A DNA stretch of 64,000 bases from Candidatus Thorarchaeota archaeon (GCA_029855935.1 JAGSHN010000020.1:88471-152470), one strand, 5' to 3'. Positions 26,047-35,674 are shown, counted from the first letter of the stretch. Notes: generated from the letters alone by a model not told the origin. Program-made: numbers and translations.

Positions 26047-27477
26047 GTGAGCAATCTGGACAAGATGTTCAACCCAAGAACGGCAGCAGTGGTCGGTGTG
26101 TCGACATCGAACCCGTTCTCACCCGGAAACGTCATCTTCCGAAAGCTACGTTTTGAGAATGGTATCCCGACTTATCCCATCAACCCAAAGGGAGGCACTG
26201 TGGAAGGACAGAAGGTCTACAAGTCAATATCAGAGGCCCCTGACGGCATCGACCTTGCTGTCATCTCTGTTCCTGCGAGATACGTTCCAGATGTATTGGA
26301 GGAGTGCGGCGAGAAGGGTATCAAGGCCGTCATCGTGGTCTCGGGCGGATTCAGTGAGACGGGAAAGACTGGGGCCACGCTACAAGAGGAAATAGTCGAG
26401 ATTGCCAACAAGCACGGGATTACTATGGTCGGGCCGAACTGCATCGGTGTGTATGTGCCCGACACGGTCGACACGTTCTTTCTTCCGTCGGAGCGCGTCG
26501 CTCGGCCAAGGCGCGGCCACGTTGCCATCATCTCTCAGAGCGGAGGCTGGCTCGTGGAGCGGCTTGAGGAGTTTGCTGATAGAGGTGTCGGCATCGCGGC
26601 TGCAGTCTCGATAGGCAATCAGGCTCAGACTAAGATCCACGACTTCGTCAGATACTTCGGTCGACGCAAGGACATCCGTGCAATCCTTGCCTACATAGAG
26701 GGATTCGGCGAGGGCGAGGGTAGAGAGTTCGTCAGGGCCTGCGATGAGATCACGCCGAAGATGCCTGTCGTCGTGTTCAAGGGAGGCCAGTCAGAGGCCG
26801 GACACAGGGCAACGCAGAGTCACACATCGTCTCTCGCAGGAAACGGTGCTGTCGCATCTGCGGCCTTTAGGCAGCACGGCGTGATTGAGGCAACAGACGA
26901 GGACGAGGTGATGGCGTACTCCAAGGTCTTCTCCTTCGAGTTCAGGCCGATGCTCGGTCCCAACATCGGATGCCTGACAGTCAGTGGTGGTCACGGCGTC
27001 ATTGCAACAGACGAGGCAGACCACTATGGTCTCAAGATGCCTCCGTTCAACGAGGAGGACCAAGAGGCTATGCGCGCCGTTATGACACCAGCATACCAGG
27101 GAATTGCCTCGTTCAGGAATCCGTGCGACCTGACGGGTAGTGCCTCGGATGTCGACTATGAAAGGGTCCTCGACGTCATGCTCAAGATTCACTACATTGA
27201 CGCTGCACTACTCCTACTGCTACCGTACGCACCGGGAATCTCACTCCAGATTGGCGCGCGGGTGGCCAATGTCGCGAAGCAGTACAACAAGGCCGTGGTC
27301 GCGTACGTACCGGACCTTGAGAAATACGAGGTCATCATCCGCGGGTTCGAGATCAATGGCATCCCGGTGGGCGACACCATCGAGGAGGCGGTCCAGATGC
27401 TCAACGGCATCTGGATGAGATCCCAGTATCTGATGCGAATAGGCGTCCTCAAGAAGAAGAGATCGAGCCCGACATAG
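26047..27477 (+). CDS. ADP-forming acyl-CoA synthetase, alpha-subunit type
   Basis: 476 residues, the length of an alpha subunit (CoA-binding plus two CoA-ligase domains). The family makes ATP from acetyl-CoA or another acyl-CoA, ADP and phosphate. Seen: a CoA-binding Rossmann start (AAVVGVSTSN, YPINPKGGTVEGQKVYKSI), VSGGFSETG, GPNCIGVY, ISQSGGWLVE, and SHTSSLAGN, which carries the phosphohistidine-type His. The ATP-grasp beta subunit is not fused and not next to it, so the partner must be elsewhere or this is a stand-alone relative. GTG start with a purine-rich stretch upstream. Confidence 0.85.
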   Translation: MSNLDKMFNPRTAAVVGVSTSNPFSPGNVIFRKLRFENGIPTYPINPKGGTVEGQKVYKSISEAPDGIDLAVISVPARYVPDVLEECGEKGIKAVIVVSGGFSETGKTGATLQEEIVEIANKHGITMVGPNCIGVYVPDTVDTFFLPSERVARPRRGHVAIISQSGGWLVERLEEFADRGVGIAAAVSIGNQAQTKIHDFVRYFGRRKDIRAILAYIEGFGEGEGREFVRACDEITPKMPVVVFKGGQSEAGHRATQSHTSSLAGNGAVASAAFRQHGVIEATDEDEVMAYSKVFSFEFRPMLGPNIGCLTVSGGHGVIATDEADHYGLKMPPFNEEDQEAMRAVMTPAYQGIASFRNPCDLTGSASDVDYERVLDVMLKIHYIDAALLLLLPYAPGISLQIGARVANVAKQYNKAVVAYVPDLEKYEVIIRGFEINGIPVGDTIEEAVQMLNGIWMRSQYLMRIGVLKKKRSSPT

Positions 27478-27571
27478 GCATTGTTGTCACATCTCTCATG
27501 CCTTTGACACACAGCACGGTACCTGTCCTACGATGAGAAGTCCTAGGGAGGGGTCAGAGGACGAGAACAGA

Positions 27572-28258
27572 TCAGTCGTTCTCACCGAGGCCCATCCGCT
27601 GCCCTATCTGCGCCAGCATCTCGTGCAACTCTCCAGGGGTCGGAAAGAGCTTGGAACGCTCCCATGCGCCTGTGCCGACGCCCATTGAGGGCAGTCCGAA
27701 GAACAGTGTGGCATTGACCTTGACATACTGACAGTCCTTCCGTGCAAAAGTGACTTGCGCCTCAAACCCGTGAACTACCCAACCCCCGACAACGATCTCC
27801 TCAAACTCGGCCATCTCCCCTGCCTGGACCGGTTCGAAATTGATTCTTCTGACAACCGGCCCCTCATAGGGCTCTGGAGTCCCGCTCGGGATGATGAAGA
27901 AGAAGTTGTACGAACTAGGAAGCGTCAGGAAAACAATGGGACCCATATCTACGTACACGCACTTGTCGCAGAAGTATACGTCACCATCTAGACTCTGCGA
28001 GAGCAACTCGACCATCTCGACAGTTCGGCCCGGAAAGATCCAGTACCACGCCATGACGGACAGACTGATGATGATGGGAAAGAGCGTCAGCAGGAAGACC
28101 ACAGGAAAGTTACCGGACACACCCAGAGGGTCATAGAACACTACGACACCCGATAACGTGATGCTGAACAGCAGCATCACCGTCCCGAGGACCTTTCCAC
28201 GCTTCGCCCGCTCTCTGAGAGCCTCAAGTTTCTCACGGGTTGTTGGACTCAGGCTCAT
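27572..28258 (-). CDS. Membrane protein of unknown function
   Basis: 228 residues. Two hydrophobic segments lie at about 24-42 and 53-74, after a charged helical N-terminus. A soluble domain follows, with a CDKC pair near residue 97 and much beta-type sequence (GPVVRRINFEPVQ, EEIVVGGWVVHGFEAQVTFARK). No family recognised. A TATA-like stretch (minus-strand ACTATATT, 28297-28304) lies about 40 bases upstream, and GAGGAT precedes the ATG. Confidence 0.7.
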   Translation of the reverse strand: MSLSPTTREKLEALRERAKRGKVLGTVMLLFSITLSGVVVFYDPLGVSGNFPVVFLLTLFPIIISLSVMAWYWIFPGRTVEMVELLSQSLDGDVYFCDKCVYVDMGPIVFLTLPSSYNFFFIIPSGTPEPYEGPVVRRINFEPVQAGEMAEFEEIVVGGWVVHGFEAQVTFARKDCQYVKVNATLFFGLPSMGVGTGAWERSKLFPTPGELHEMLAQIGQRMGLGEND

Positions 28259-28414
28259 CCAGATATCCTCTCCTCAGTAGTCCTTTGAGATGATGCAATA
28301 TAGTCATTTTCATAGCAGGTGGCAGCCCGAACGGACGCCAGCCGGAGAACAGATGATGTTCAGAGAGAGGTGTCCCTGCTCTGTGAGAGGCACACAGTCT
28401 GCGTGACAGTGGGT

Positions 28415-28429
28415 GATCACCCCGTGATC
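28415..28429. other. Perfect hairpin downstream of the IPP isomerase gene
   Basis: GATCAC-CCC-GTGATC, 8 bases beyond the stop codon of the minus-strand isomerase gene. It may mark the transcript 3' end; no T-run accompanies it. Confidence 0.35.
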
Positions 28430-28436
28430 GGTGGGC

Positions 28437-29588
28437 CTATGGCAGAATAAGGCTTCGCCGCCACGCTCTCGTGAAGCGAGAATAGTCCAGCCCGAGAGAG
28501 TTCAATGTGGCAATGAGTTCCGCAGACAGGATTATCGGAATCTCGGCGAGCTCCTCGACACGCTGACATCCTACGAGGTACATCGCCGTACGGGTGCCCT
28601 CTATGATCTTCTCTAGCTCTAGAATGACGTCCTGCGTGGTGCCCTTGACGGCAGCGTTCAGAAGAGGATGTGCCACTCCTGCTGCGGTGGCTCCGAGAGC
28701 TATTGACTTGGCCACATCGAGACCGGACCGTATACCACCAGTGGCGACAATCTCAAGGTCGGTGGCCTCGTTCACCATGATGACGCTCAGGGCTGTCGGG
28801 ATGCCCCAGTCCCAGAAGTCCTGCCCCAGTTTGGCCTTGATCGGGTCATCCTCCCTCAGAGCACGGTAGTACTCCACGGCCGCCCAGCTTGTTCCTCCGA
28901 CACCACCAACGTCCACGGCCTCGACACCAGCATCCTCCAGCATCACCGCGACCTGCGCTGAGATCCCCGCGCCGGTCTCCTTGACCATCACGGGAACATC
29001 CACAGACTCGACAATCTCGGCAATCCGGTCAAGCATTCCGACGGAGTTGCAGTCGCCCTCCGGCTGAATGGCCTCCTGAAGGGGATTGAGGTGGACGGCC
29101 AGTATGTCAGCCTCTATCATGTCCACCGCTGCTGGCGCGAACTCGACATGTGTGGCCCCAATGTTTGCGATGACAGGGACGGACGGCGCCGCCTCACGCA
29201 CGACGCGAAAGGTCTCCTCCAGAGACGGGTCCTCGATTGCTGCTCGCTGACTGCCCACTCCTATCGGTATTCTCATGGCCTCGGCAGCCTCAGCCAGACG
29301 CGTATTGATCTCTATGGTGCCAGGATGACCCCCAGTCATTGCCGCAATCACCAGCGGAGCATTGGCACGGAGTCCGAGAAAGTTCGTTGTTAGGTCAATG
29401 GAATCACGGTCTATCTCAGGCAGAGCCTTGTGAATGAGATGTACGTGATCGAACATCGCACTGCGTCTCGACTGCACGTCCTCCTGCAGGCAGATCTCGA
29501 TGTGCTCCATCTTCCTTCTTCTCGTCTGCTCGGCCTCTATGGTGTCGACCGCAGCGACAACATCGTCTGAGACCTCGTCGTGCGCCAA
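28437..29588 (-). CDS. fni: Isopentenyl-diphosphate isomerase, type 2
   Basis: FMN-dependent IPP:DMAPP isomerase, needed for archaeal isoprenoid lipids. Seen: RRKMEHIEICLQEDVQ at the N-terminus, FLGLRANAPLVIAAMTGG, PIGVGSQRAAIEDP, LAVHLNPLQEAIQPEGD with the catalytic-region Gln and Glu, VKETGAGIS, DVGGVGGTSWAAVE and the phosphate-binding ATGGIRSGLDVAKSIALGA. The preferred start is TTG 29588, which has GGAGG 9 bases upstream and gives 383 residues; the frame is open to 29780 without conserved sequence, and ATG 29510 is the shortest alternative. No other mevalonate genes are in the window. Confidence 0.93.
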   Translation of the reverse strand: MAHDEVSDDVVAAVDTIEAEQTRRRKMEHIEICLQEDVQSRRSAMFDHVHLIHKALPEIDRDSIDLTTNFLGLRANAPLVIAAMTGGHPGTIEINTRLAEAAEAMRIPIGVGSQRAAIEDPSLEETFRVVREAAPSVPVIANIGATHVEFAPAAVDMIEADILAVHLNPLQEAIQPEGDCNSVGMLDRIAEIVESVDVPVMVKETGAGISAQVAVMLEDAGVEAVDVGGVGGTSWAAVEYYRALREDDPIKAKLGQDFWDWGIPTALSVIMVNEATDLEIVATGGIRSGLDVAKSIALGATAAGVAHPLLNAAVKGTTQDVILELEKIIEGTRTAMYLVGCQRVEELAEIPIILSAELIATLNSLGLDYSRFTRAWRRSLILP

Positions 29589-29781
29589 AGGACAATTCCT
29601 CCAAGCAATGAACGCAGCCATAGACAGATAGACGTTTCGATAGAGCTTGTCTGTCCCCACACAGAAGGGAGGGAACCGTACACGCTCGGAACTGCCGAGC
29701 CGAAGATAGTCTGACGACCCGACCTTGCGTCTTGCGAAGAGTCTATTAGCAGCGCAGGAGGCCGTCTGGGATGTGGACACG

Positions 29782-30315
29782 ATGGGTGAAGAAGAGAAAC
29801 GCTACAGGGCAGAGGCTCCTGAGGAGGAGGAGAGCACCGAGAGAAGAGGCCTCCTCCGACCACTCCCCTCAGAGGAGGGTCCCGCTGCCAAGCCCACTCC
29901 GTACGTCACCTTCCTAGGTCGCCAGATGACCGAGGACAGGAGGGACCGCATCCTTACAATTCTGATGCCACTCTGTGTGGGCGTGATTGACGCCACGATA
30001 TACACCCTCATACTGGTCCATGTCTTTGCCAGCTCAGGGATCTACCTCTATGTCCTGCCCATGCTCGCAGCGGTGCCAATAGGCCTGGTCTCGCTTGAGA
30101 TGAAGAACGGGATGTTGGGCGCAATCCTCACGGCGGTCTTCTTTGTGATATTCTACATTGCTGTGATGCTGACGCCGGCGATGGTCGCGCCCGGGCTCGA
30201 CCTCGGCGGGATAGTCGTCTTGGGGCTGGCTGTCTCGTTTGCTTACTTCATAGTAATCGTGCTGATGTCCTTCCTGGGCGTGTTGATTGGGTTCATACTG
30301 CGAGAGTTCTTCTAA
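29782..30315 (+). CDS. Small polytopic membrane protein
   Basis: 177 residues, unknown function. A charged N-terminal region of about 65 residues rich in Glu and Arg precedes four hydrophobic segments (about 66-90, 93-108, 111-132 and 145-172). The start is uncertain: ATG 29782 follows a GTG at 29773 that lies 11 bases after GGAGG. It is divergent from the IPP isomerase gene. Confidence 0.65.
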   Translation: MGEEEKRYRAEAPEEEESTERRGLLRPLPSEEGPAAKPTPYVTFLGRQMTEDRRDRILTILMPLCVGVIDATIYTLILVHVFASSGIYLYVLPMLAAVPIGLVSLEMKNGMLGAILTAVFFVIFYIAVMLTPAMVAPGLDLGGIVVLGLAVSFAYFIVIVLMSFLGVLIGFILREFF

Positions 30316-30341
30316 GCAAATAGAGTGACACAACAGCCCGG

Positions 30342-31322
30342 TCACAGGCCCGTTGGGAGCCGGTTCCTCAGAGCGTAGTAAAGATAGAACACTGGTACCT
30401 GAAGAAGCACGAGCATCGGGATATAGGTGCGGACTATCTGCTCAAAGCCACCGAGCGCCTCGCCGAAAAAGGCGACAATCACGCCCGAGCCGACAATGAG
30501 AGCCATAGCAACAGACGCGACCGTCTTGAGCGCACGCACCTGACTGGCCGTTATTCCGCCAAAGGCTGGTTCGCGGGCAACATAGCGGAACCGCTCGACG
30601 GAAATGACCTTAGCCTCAAACCGAGGAATCAGCCTACCATCTCTATCAAAGAGCTCAGCAAATTCGATTGAGAGTTCTCTCTCTCCTAGCGTCACTGGGA
30701 CGAGCTGGACCTCAATCTCGTCCTCCTCTCCCGGTCGTAGTGGAAGGTCGATGCTACTCGGTGAGACGTGGTCCATTGAGTGGAACCTCACCCGTATTCC
30801 TTCAGAGTCCGAGATGTTCCTGATCCTCAGTCTGATGGCCGTAGGCCGATACTGCACAAATGGCCTGTCCACCTCGATGTTCAGCACTGGCTGCTTTCCG
30901 GATGTCTCTCCGTAGTGGAACAACTCTCCCGGAGCGCTGACACCAAGGAGATGCTTGGGCTGGCCACGGTACACCATCCAGAGGGCCACAGCAAGCAGGA
31001 GAACTATGAACAGGCCTGCAGCAGCAAGCGCCACGGTGTCCCTCGCAGCACGATTCACGTCCTGAACAAAGTAGGCGTAGACAATCGCGACAGTGAGGCC
31101 CAGCATCACAAGGTCCAGTAGTATCCTGCAGAAGCGAGGAATCACGCCGCCAGCACTGATGTCGTCACGTCCCAAGCCAGCTAGCGGGCCTGGCGCTCGC
31201 TCCGACTCCGGACCTGGGGTAGTCGCGTCTGTGTCACGATGCTCCGCATCATCGTGTCGTTCATCTCCTGGATGCTCCTCGGCGATATCCGGACCAGCAT
31301 CATCTTTCTCAGAGGACCTCAC
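30342..31322 (-). CDS. Membrane protein with beta-sandwich domain, paralog of the next gene
   Basis: 326 residues. An acidic, His/Asp-rich disordered-looking N-terminus (1-55) is followed by two hydrophobic segments (about 64-87 and 96-117), a soluble domain of about 140 residues with beta-sandwich character (AIRLRIRNISDSEGIRVRF, MDHVSPSS, RPGEEDEIEVQLVPV), and two further hydrophobic segments (about 267-288 and 297-316). The soluble domain shares a DHV-x-PS motif and layout with the gene just upstream in the operon, 3 bases away. The GTG start abuts that gene's stop. Function unknown. Confidence 0.7.
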   Translation of the reverse strand: MRSSEKDDAGPDIAEEHPGDERHDDAEHRDTDATTPGPESERAPGPLAGLGRDDISAGGVIPRFCRILLDLVMLGLTVAIVYAYFVQDVNRAARDTVALAAAGLFIVLLLAVALWMVYRGQPKHLLGVSAPGELFHYGETSGKQPVLNIEVDRPFVQYRPTAIRLRIRNISDSEGIRVRFHSMDHVSPSSIDLPLRPGEEDEIEVQLVPVTLGERELSIEFAELFDRDGRLIPRFEAKVISVERFRYVAREPAFGGITASQVRALKTVASVAMALIVGSGVIVAFFGEALGGFEQIVRTYIPMLVLLQVPVFYLYYALRNRLPTGL

Positions 31323-31325
31323 TGA

Positions 31326-32549
31326 TCACACCCCCACCTGCCTCTTTCGCATCAGATACCAGATGACCACGACTAAGACCTCAGCGATGACTACACCTGC
31401 CGTCACCAAGAATGCGACAAAGCTGGATGTGGTCTGTCCCACCATTGCGGCCTGCAGGTTCCTCAATGCCTGTGCAACAGCTGCTAGCATTGCCATAATG
31501 CCGACAAGCGACACCAGGACCTTGAACCTCCTGTTCCCGGGCAGCATCACACTGTACGTGTACTCAAACGGAAAGGCCACATCCTCCTCGAAGACCCGCT
31601 TCAGCGTGGCCGCATCATCCACCCACGGACGAAAGACGAGCTGAATCTTCCGGTCGGCATCGTCGAAGGGATATAGCTGCAGGTCGCAGACATCGCTGCC
31701 TCCGGGCGGTATAATCTCGGTGTAGAGAACGCTCGGATCCACATGGTCTTGCGCACGGACCTCGATTCGATATCGCATAGGGAAGTCCAGCTTGTTGTGT
31801 ACCTTGAGCCTCAGTCCAGACCAGCTGCGCAGGACAAAGCCGCGTCCGACACCCCGAAACTCCTGAACCTCGATGGGACTTCGAGCGGGCTTGCTGATCG
31901 GCCTCATAGTCAGAGACTGGTGCAGTTGCTGCTCGTAGGCGCGCACTCGGTGACGCTCGACGTAGAGGAAGAGTATCTGTAGGGGAATCATCGAGACGAG
32001 GAGGACAAAGCCGTTGTTCGTGATTATGGCACCCGCAAGCCCGACGCCCCGAGTCAGATCGTAGGTGTCCATGTTCACCAGACCCAGAAGCCAGCGCCCA
32101 TATCCGATGATGACCCCCGTGACGACCGCCATACCCAGTATGGAAGCCAGCGTGTTTCTCAGCACAAGGACCAGATTCTGTCCAGAGAGTATCGGATCAT
32201 CTCTCTTCACCACCAGCCGACGTGAGTATAGGCCCGTCACAGCCCCGCCGACGAGGTTGCCAAGAAAGCCGATGGCATGCCTAGGCGCGAGTCCCTCACT
32301 GGACAGGACCATCTTCTCGAATATGTCAAGGAGAAGATTGCCGAAACCGGAGCCCAGCGCACCAATCACCGGACCGAACAGGACCGATGCGAGCGCGGGC
32401 ACCATGATGGTCACACGCTCTTCGTGCGGAAACAGTCTGCTGGCACTCTCAAAGAGAAAGGCGTTCATTGAGTAGATGATTGCCACGAGGACGACTATCT
32501 TCCAATCGAAGAATCTGACACGTTCCTCTTCGTATGCTGCATTCTCCAT
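31326..32549 (-). CDS. Polytopic membrane protein with beta-sandwich domain
   Basis: 407 residues. The N-terminal half has about five hydrophobic segments, including VPALASVLFGPVIGALGSG and GFLGNLVGGAVTGLYSRR, reminiscent of ECF-transporter S components, though no ligand is evident. A cytoplasmic or surface domain follows (LRLKVHNKLDFPMRYRIEV, DHVDPSVLY) with the same motif as the downstream gene, then two C-terminal hydrophobic segments. ATG 32549 is preferred over an ATG at 32591, because a TTAAATAC-type TATA box lies only about 10 bases upstream of the latter. Confidence 0.7.
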   Translation of the reverse strand: MENAAYEEERVRFFDWKIVVLVAIIYSMNAFLFESASRLFPHEERVTIMVPALASVLFGPVIGALGSGFGNLLLDIFEKMVLSSEGLAPRHAIGFLGNLVGGAVTGLYSRRLVVKRDDPILSGQNLVLVLRNTLASILGMAVVTGVIIGYGRWLLGLVNMDTYDLTRGVGLAGAIITNNGFVLLVSMIPLQILFLYVERHRVRAYEQQLHQSLTMRPISKPARSPIEVQEFRGVGRGFVLRSWSGLRLKVHNKLDFPMRYRIEVRAQDHVDPSVLYTEIIPPGGSDVCDLQLYPFDDADRKIQLVFRPWVDDAATLKRVFEEDVAFPFEYTYSVMLPGNRRFKVLVSLVGIMAMLAAVAQALRNLQAAMVGQTTSSFVAFLVTAGVVIAEVLVVVIWYLMRKRQVGV

Positions 32550-32675
32550 CGCAGTCACCCGCGGGAACGACGTGAACGCGCTGTCACACATTCGTATTTA
32601 ATAGATTTGTGGGCTTATTCGGGCCCCAGAGGCCGTTGCTGTCGATGAAACGAATGGCTATACGCGGTACGCAGG

Positions 32676-32684
32676 TTTTAAAAA
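32676..32684 (+). promoter_or_regulatory. TATA box of the purine operon
   Basis: TTTTAAAAA, centred about 29 bases before the purN ATG, implying a transcript with almost no leader. No ribosome-binding site precedes purN, which agrees with leaderless translation of the first gene. Confidence 0.6.
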
Positions 32685-32708
32685 CGGTGATTCTCCACCA
32701 CCGCGCGC

Positions 32709-33317
32709 ATGAAGCGTATTGGGGTGCTCATCTCAGGACGAGGCACCAATCTCCAAGCGCTAATCGACGCTCAGCAGAGAGGAGAGCTTGGCGGAGAGAT
32801 AGTCATCGTAGTCAGCAACAAGAGCAAGGCACTGGGACTTGAGCGTGCACGCAGGGCCAGCATCGAGACAGCCATCGTGACGAAGAAGCAGTATCCCGTG
32901 AGAGAGGAGCACGACAGGGCCGTCGTCAAGATCCTTGAGGATCGAGAAGTCGACCTCGTTGTCCTTGCAGGCTATATGAGGATACTCACTGAGGTGTTCA
33001 TCGATGCCTTCCGCGACAGGATAATCAATGTTCATCCATCACTTCTGCCAGCGTTCAAGGGCGTCAAGGCTCAGTGGCAGGCAGTCGAGTATGGCGTCAG
33101 GGTATCCGGCTGCACTACACACTTCGTGACACTGGACATGGACGCAGGGCCCATCATCCTTCAGAAGGCCGTTCCCGTCCTGATGGATGACACCGGAGAA
33201 ACGCTGGCTGAGAGAATCCTACCTGAGGAACACAAGATCTTGGTGGAGAGTGTCAGGCTGTTCTGCGAGGACAGGTTGAGAATAGAGGGTCGTCGAGTAC
33301 GGATACTGGACCGGTGA
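32709..33317 (+). CDS. purN: Phosphoribosylglycinamide formyltransferase
   Basis: 202 residues. Transfers a formyl group from 10-formyl-tetrahydrofolate to GAR in step 3 of purine synthesis. Seen: LISGRGTNLQALID (phosphate loop), VLAGYMRIL, the catalytic Asn and His in IINVHPSLLPAFKG, HFVTLDMDAGPII with the catalytic Asp, and EEHKILVESV. First gene of the operon, very probably leaderless. Using folate-dependent PurN rather than formate-dependent PurT is notable next to the formate-dependent PurP enzymes downstream. Confidence 0.95.
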   Translation: MKRIGVLISGRGTNLQALIDAQQRGELGGEIVIVVSNKSKALGLERARRASIETAIVTKKQYPVREEHDRAVVKILEDREVDLVVLAGYMRILTEVFIDAFRDRIINVHPSLLPAFKGVKAQWQAVEYGVRVSGCTTHFVTLDMDAGPIILQKAVPVLMDDTGETLAERILPEEHKILVESVRLFCEDRLRIEGRRVRILDR

Positions 33318-33323
33318 TGAGAG

Positions 33324-34721
33324 ATGTGTGGTGTCTTGGGAATACTTGGTGAATGCTCACTTGCGACAGCACGCGAGCTTCTTCTCCTGCTTACCCATCG
33401 TGGTCAGGATGCGTCTGGCCTGCTGTGGCGGGACAATGGCGAGTTCTCCGAGTCAAAGACTATGGGCAGTCCTGCTGGTATAGACGTCCCGGACACAACA
33501 TCAACACTCATTCTTGGGAGTACCCGCTATCCGACTTCTGGTCGGAGGGTAGTCTCAAATGACGAGCTCGACAGATTCGTCGGACCATTCCGCAGAGGAC
33601 AACTGGCTCTTACTCACAACGGCAACATCACAAACATTCCTTCGATAACCAGAGATCGCTATCACTGTGACACGGAATTCATCACGGTCCTTCTTGACCA
33701 GCTGATCGACAAGAACGACGGTTCGCTCCCCGATGCCTTTCGAGAGTTCGACCAGTTTGTCGACGGTGCGTACAGTCTTGTAGGTCTGCTTGGCGACAAG
33801 ATGTTTGTCTACCGCGATCCTCATGGCTTCAAGCCGCTGGTCTTCGGACGGGCGCCGGGCCGTATTGTTGTTGCCTCCGAGAGCACGGTTCTGGACATGG
33901 CGGGTGTGCCTCTTGAGCGTGATGTCTATCCCGGTGAGCTCCTCATCTTCGGGCACGGCGGCTCTATGGAGAGTCACTCAATCTCCCAGAACGAACTACA
34001 CAGCCACTGCTTCTTCGAATATGTGTATTTTGCCCATCCTGCGGCAAGGATAGAGGGCCAGCTCGTCTATGATGTGAGGTTCAGACTGGGAAGAGCACTC
34101 GCTCAAGAGTTCAAGAGGAGAGGACTCGTGCCTCCCGACTATGTCGTTCCCGTGCCGGACACGAGCCGCCCCGCCGCACAGGCCCTCGCAGAGGAGCTCG
34201 GGGTACCAATGCGTGAGATCATCCTGAAGAACAGATACCTGGGCAGGACGTTTATTGCGAAGTCCCAGAGAGAGCGGGACGCGATGGCGAAGAATAAGTA
34301 CATCTATCTGGAGGACAAGATAGCGGGCAAGAACATTCTCGTCGTGGACGATAGCATAGTCAGAGGCACAACTGCAAAGATGATAGTTGCCGACCTGCGG
34401 AGGAGGGGTGCCTCCAAGGTGTACTTCACGGTGACGTGTCCGCCGCAGGACCATCCCTGCTACTACGGCATCGATATCTCCACATCGAGCGAGCTAATCG
34501 CGGCCGAGGCGGAAGAGGAACAGATAGCCGAGTTCATCGGTGCTGACGCGCTGATCTATCAGACGATGAATGGCTTGGTCAACGCAATAGGGCTGAGGGA
34601 TCTCTGCCTTGCATGCCTGAACGGCGAATATCCGACAGAACACGCGAGGAGGATACGTGCCGCAGTTGCGACCAACGCGGGTCCCCCGGAGTCCCGCGAC
34701 TACGAGAGGGTAATAGAATGA
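33324..34721 (+). CDS. purF: Amidophosphoribosyltransferase
   Basis: 465 residues. Commits PRPP to purine synthesis by making phosphoribosylamine with glutamine. The chain starts MCGVLGILG, so the glutaminase nucleophile is Cys2 without a propeptide. Other landmarks: TRYPTSG, LTHNGNITN, DPHGFKPLVFG, VPVPDTSRPAAQALA, and the PRPP loop ILVVDDSIVRGTT. CLACLNGEYP near the C-terminus matches the CxxC of the 4Fe-4S form found in Bacillus-type enzymes. GGTGAT at the purN stop serves as the ribosome-binding site, 6 bases downstream of purN. Confidence 0.96.
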   Translation: MCGVLGILGECSLATARELLLLLTHRGQDASGLLWRDNGEFSESKTMGSPAGIDVPDTTSTLILGSTRYPTSGRRVVSNDELDRFVGPFRRGQLALTHNGNITNIPSITRDRYHCDTEFITVLLDQLIDKNDGSLPDAFREFDQFVDGAYSLVGLLGDKMFVYRDPHGFKPLVFGRAPGRIVVASESTVLDMAGVPLERDVYPGELLIFGHGGSMESHSISQNELHSHCFFEYVYFAHPAARIEGQLVYDVRFRLGRALAQEFKRRGLVPPDYVVPVPDTSRPAAQALAEELGVPMREIILKNRYLGRTFIAKSQRERDAMAKNKYIYLEDKIAGKNILVVDDSIVRGTTAKMIVADLRRRGASKVYFTVTCPPQDHPCYYGIDISTSSELIAAEAEEEQIAEFIGADALIYQTMNGLVNAIGLRDLCLACLNGEYPTEHARRIRAAVATNAGPPESRDYERVIE

Positions 34722-35674
34722 AGATAGGAACAGTGGCAAGTCATAGTGCGCTCAACATCATCTCAGGAGCGCGTGCAGAGGGATTTGACACCGTGCTGTT
34801 CTGCACGCCTGACAGAAGAGCATTCTACGAGTCCTTCGGCCTCGGAGGTCAGATTGTCGAGGTAGGCTCGTTCGAAGACATCCTTGACACGGACATAGGT
34901 GACGACGTAGTGCTCATCCCTCACGGCTCGTTTGTGGCCTACATCGGCGCACAACGCCTCCTGGACTCAGACCTCCGACTCTTCGGCAACAAGGAGCTGC
35001 TCAGATGGGAGGAGGACCGCACGCTGAAATCGAGACTTATGAACGAGGCTGGCCTGAGGGTCCCCCGAGAGTACCGGAGCTTCGATGATATCGAGACACC
35101 TGTCATCGTGAAGACCGACGGCGCGGCGGGCGGGGTAGGATACTTTATCGCGCGCGATGCGGAGGAGGCACGACGCAAGAGAGAGGACGGTGTCAGGTAC
35201 TCAATCCAAGAGTACATAGTCGGAACGAAGGTCTTCGTCACCTACTTTCGCAGTCTCGCGCACGACAGGACAGAGGTCTTCGGCGCCGACATCAGGTACG
35301 AGACCGATGCCGATGCGAATCTGCGTTTTGTCGACACGCCGTCGTTCGTCGTCATCGGAAACCTCCCGCTCGTGCTCCGAGAGTCCACACTTGCAAAGTA
35401 CTATCAGATGGGCGTTGACTTTGTGGAGGCCTTTCGCAGGCTGACGGGACAGGACCTGCCCGGCCCGTTCTGTCTTGAGACCATCATCGATAGAGAGCAG
35501 AGAATATACACGTTCGAGTTCAGTGGGCGCATCGTCGCCGGCACAAACATCTGGATACCGACGTCGCCTTACAGCTACGTCCAGTTCGGAGAACAGATGT
35601 GGATGGGCAGAAGAATCGCCCGAGAGATTCGCGACCTGATGCAGGCTGGGAGACTTGAGGAGGCATTGTCATAA
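34718..35674 (+). CDS. purP: PurP family formate-AICAR ligase, first copy
   Basis: 318 residues, ATP-grasp enzyme of the archaeal PurP family, which makes FAICAR from AICAR, formate and ATP in place of folate-dependent PurH. Seen: IGTVASHSALNIISGARAEG at the start (cut here), FGNKELLRWEEDRTLK, the ATP-grasp KTDGAAGGVGYF, SIQEYIVGTKVF, and ETIIDREQRIYTFEFSGRIV with metal ligands. ATG overlaps the purF stop (ATGA). It is more typical of PurP in length and motifs than the copy that follows. Confidence 0.9.
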   Translation: MKIGTVASHSALNIISGARAEGFDTVLFCTPDRRAFYESFGLGGQIVEVGSFEDILDTDIGDDVVLIPHGSFVAYIGAQRLLDSDLRLFGNKELLRWEEDRTLKSRLMNEAGLRVPREYRSFDDIETPVIVKTDGAAGGVGYFIARDAEEARRKREDGVRYSIQEYIVGTKVFVTYFRSLAHDRTEVFGADIRYETDADANLRFVDTPSFVVIGNLPLVLRESTLAKYYQMGVDFVEAFRRLTGQDLPGPFCLETIIDREQRIYTFEFSGRIVAGTNIWIPTSPYSYVQFGEQMWMGRRIAREIRDLMQAGRLEEALS

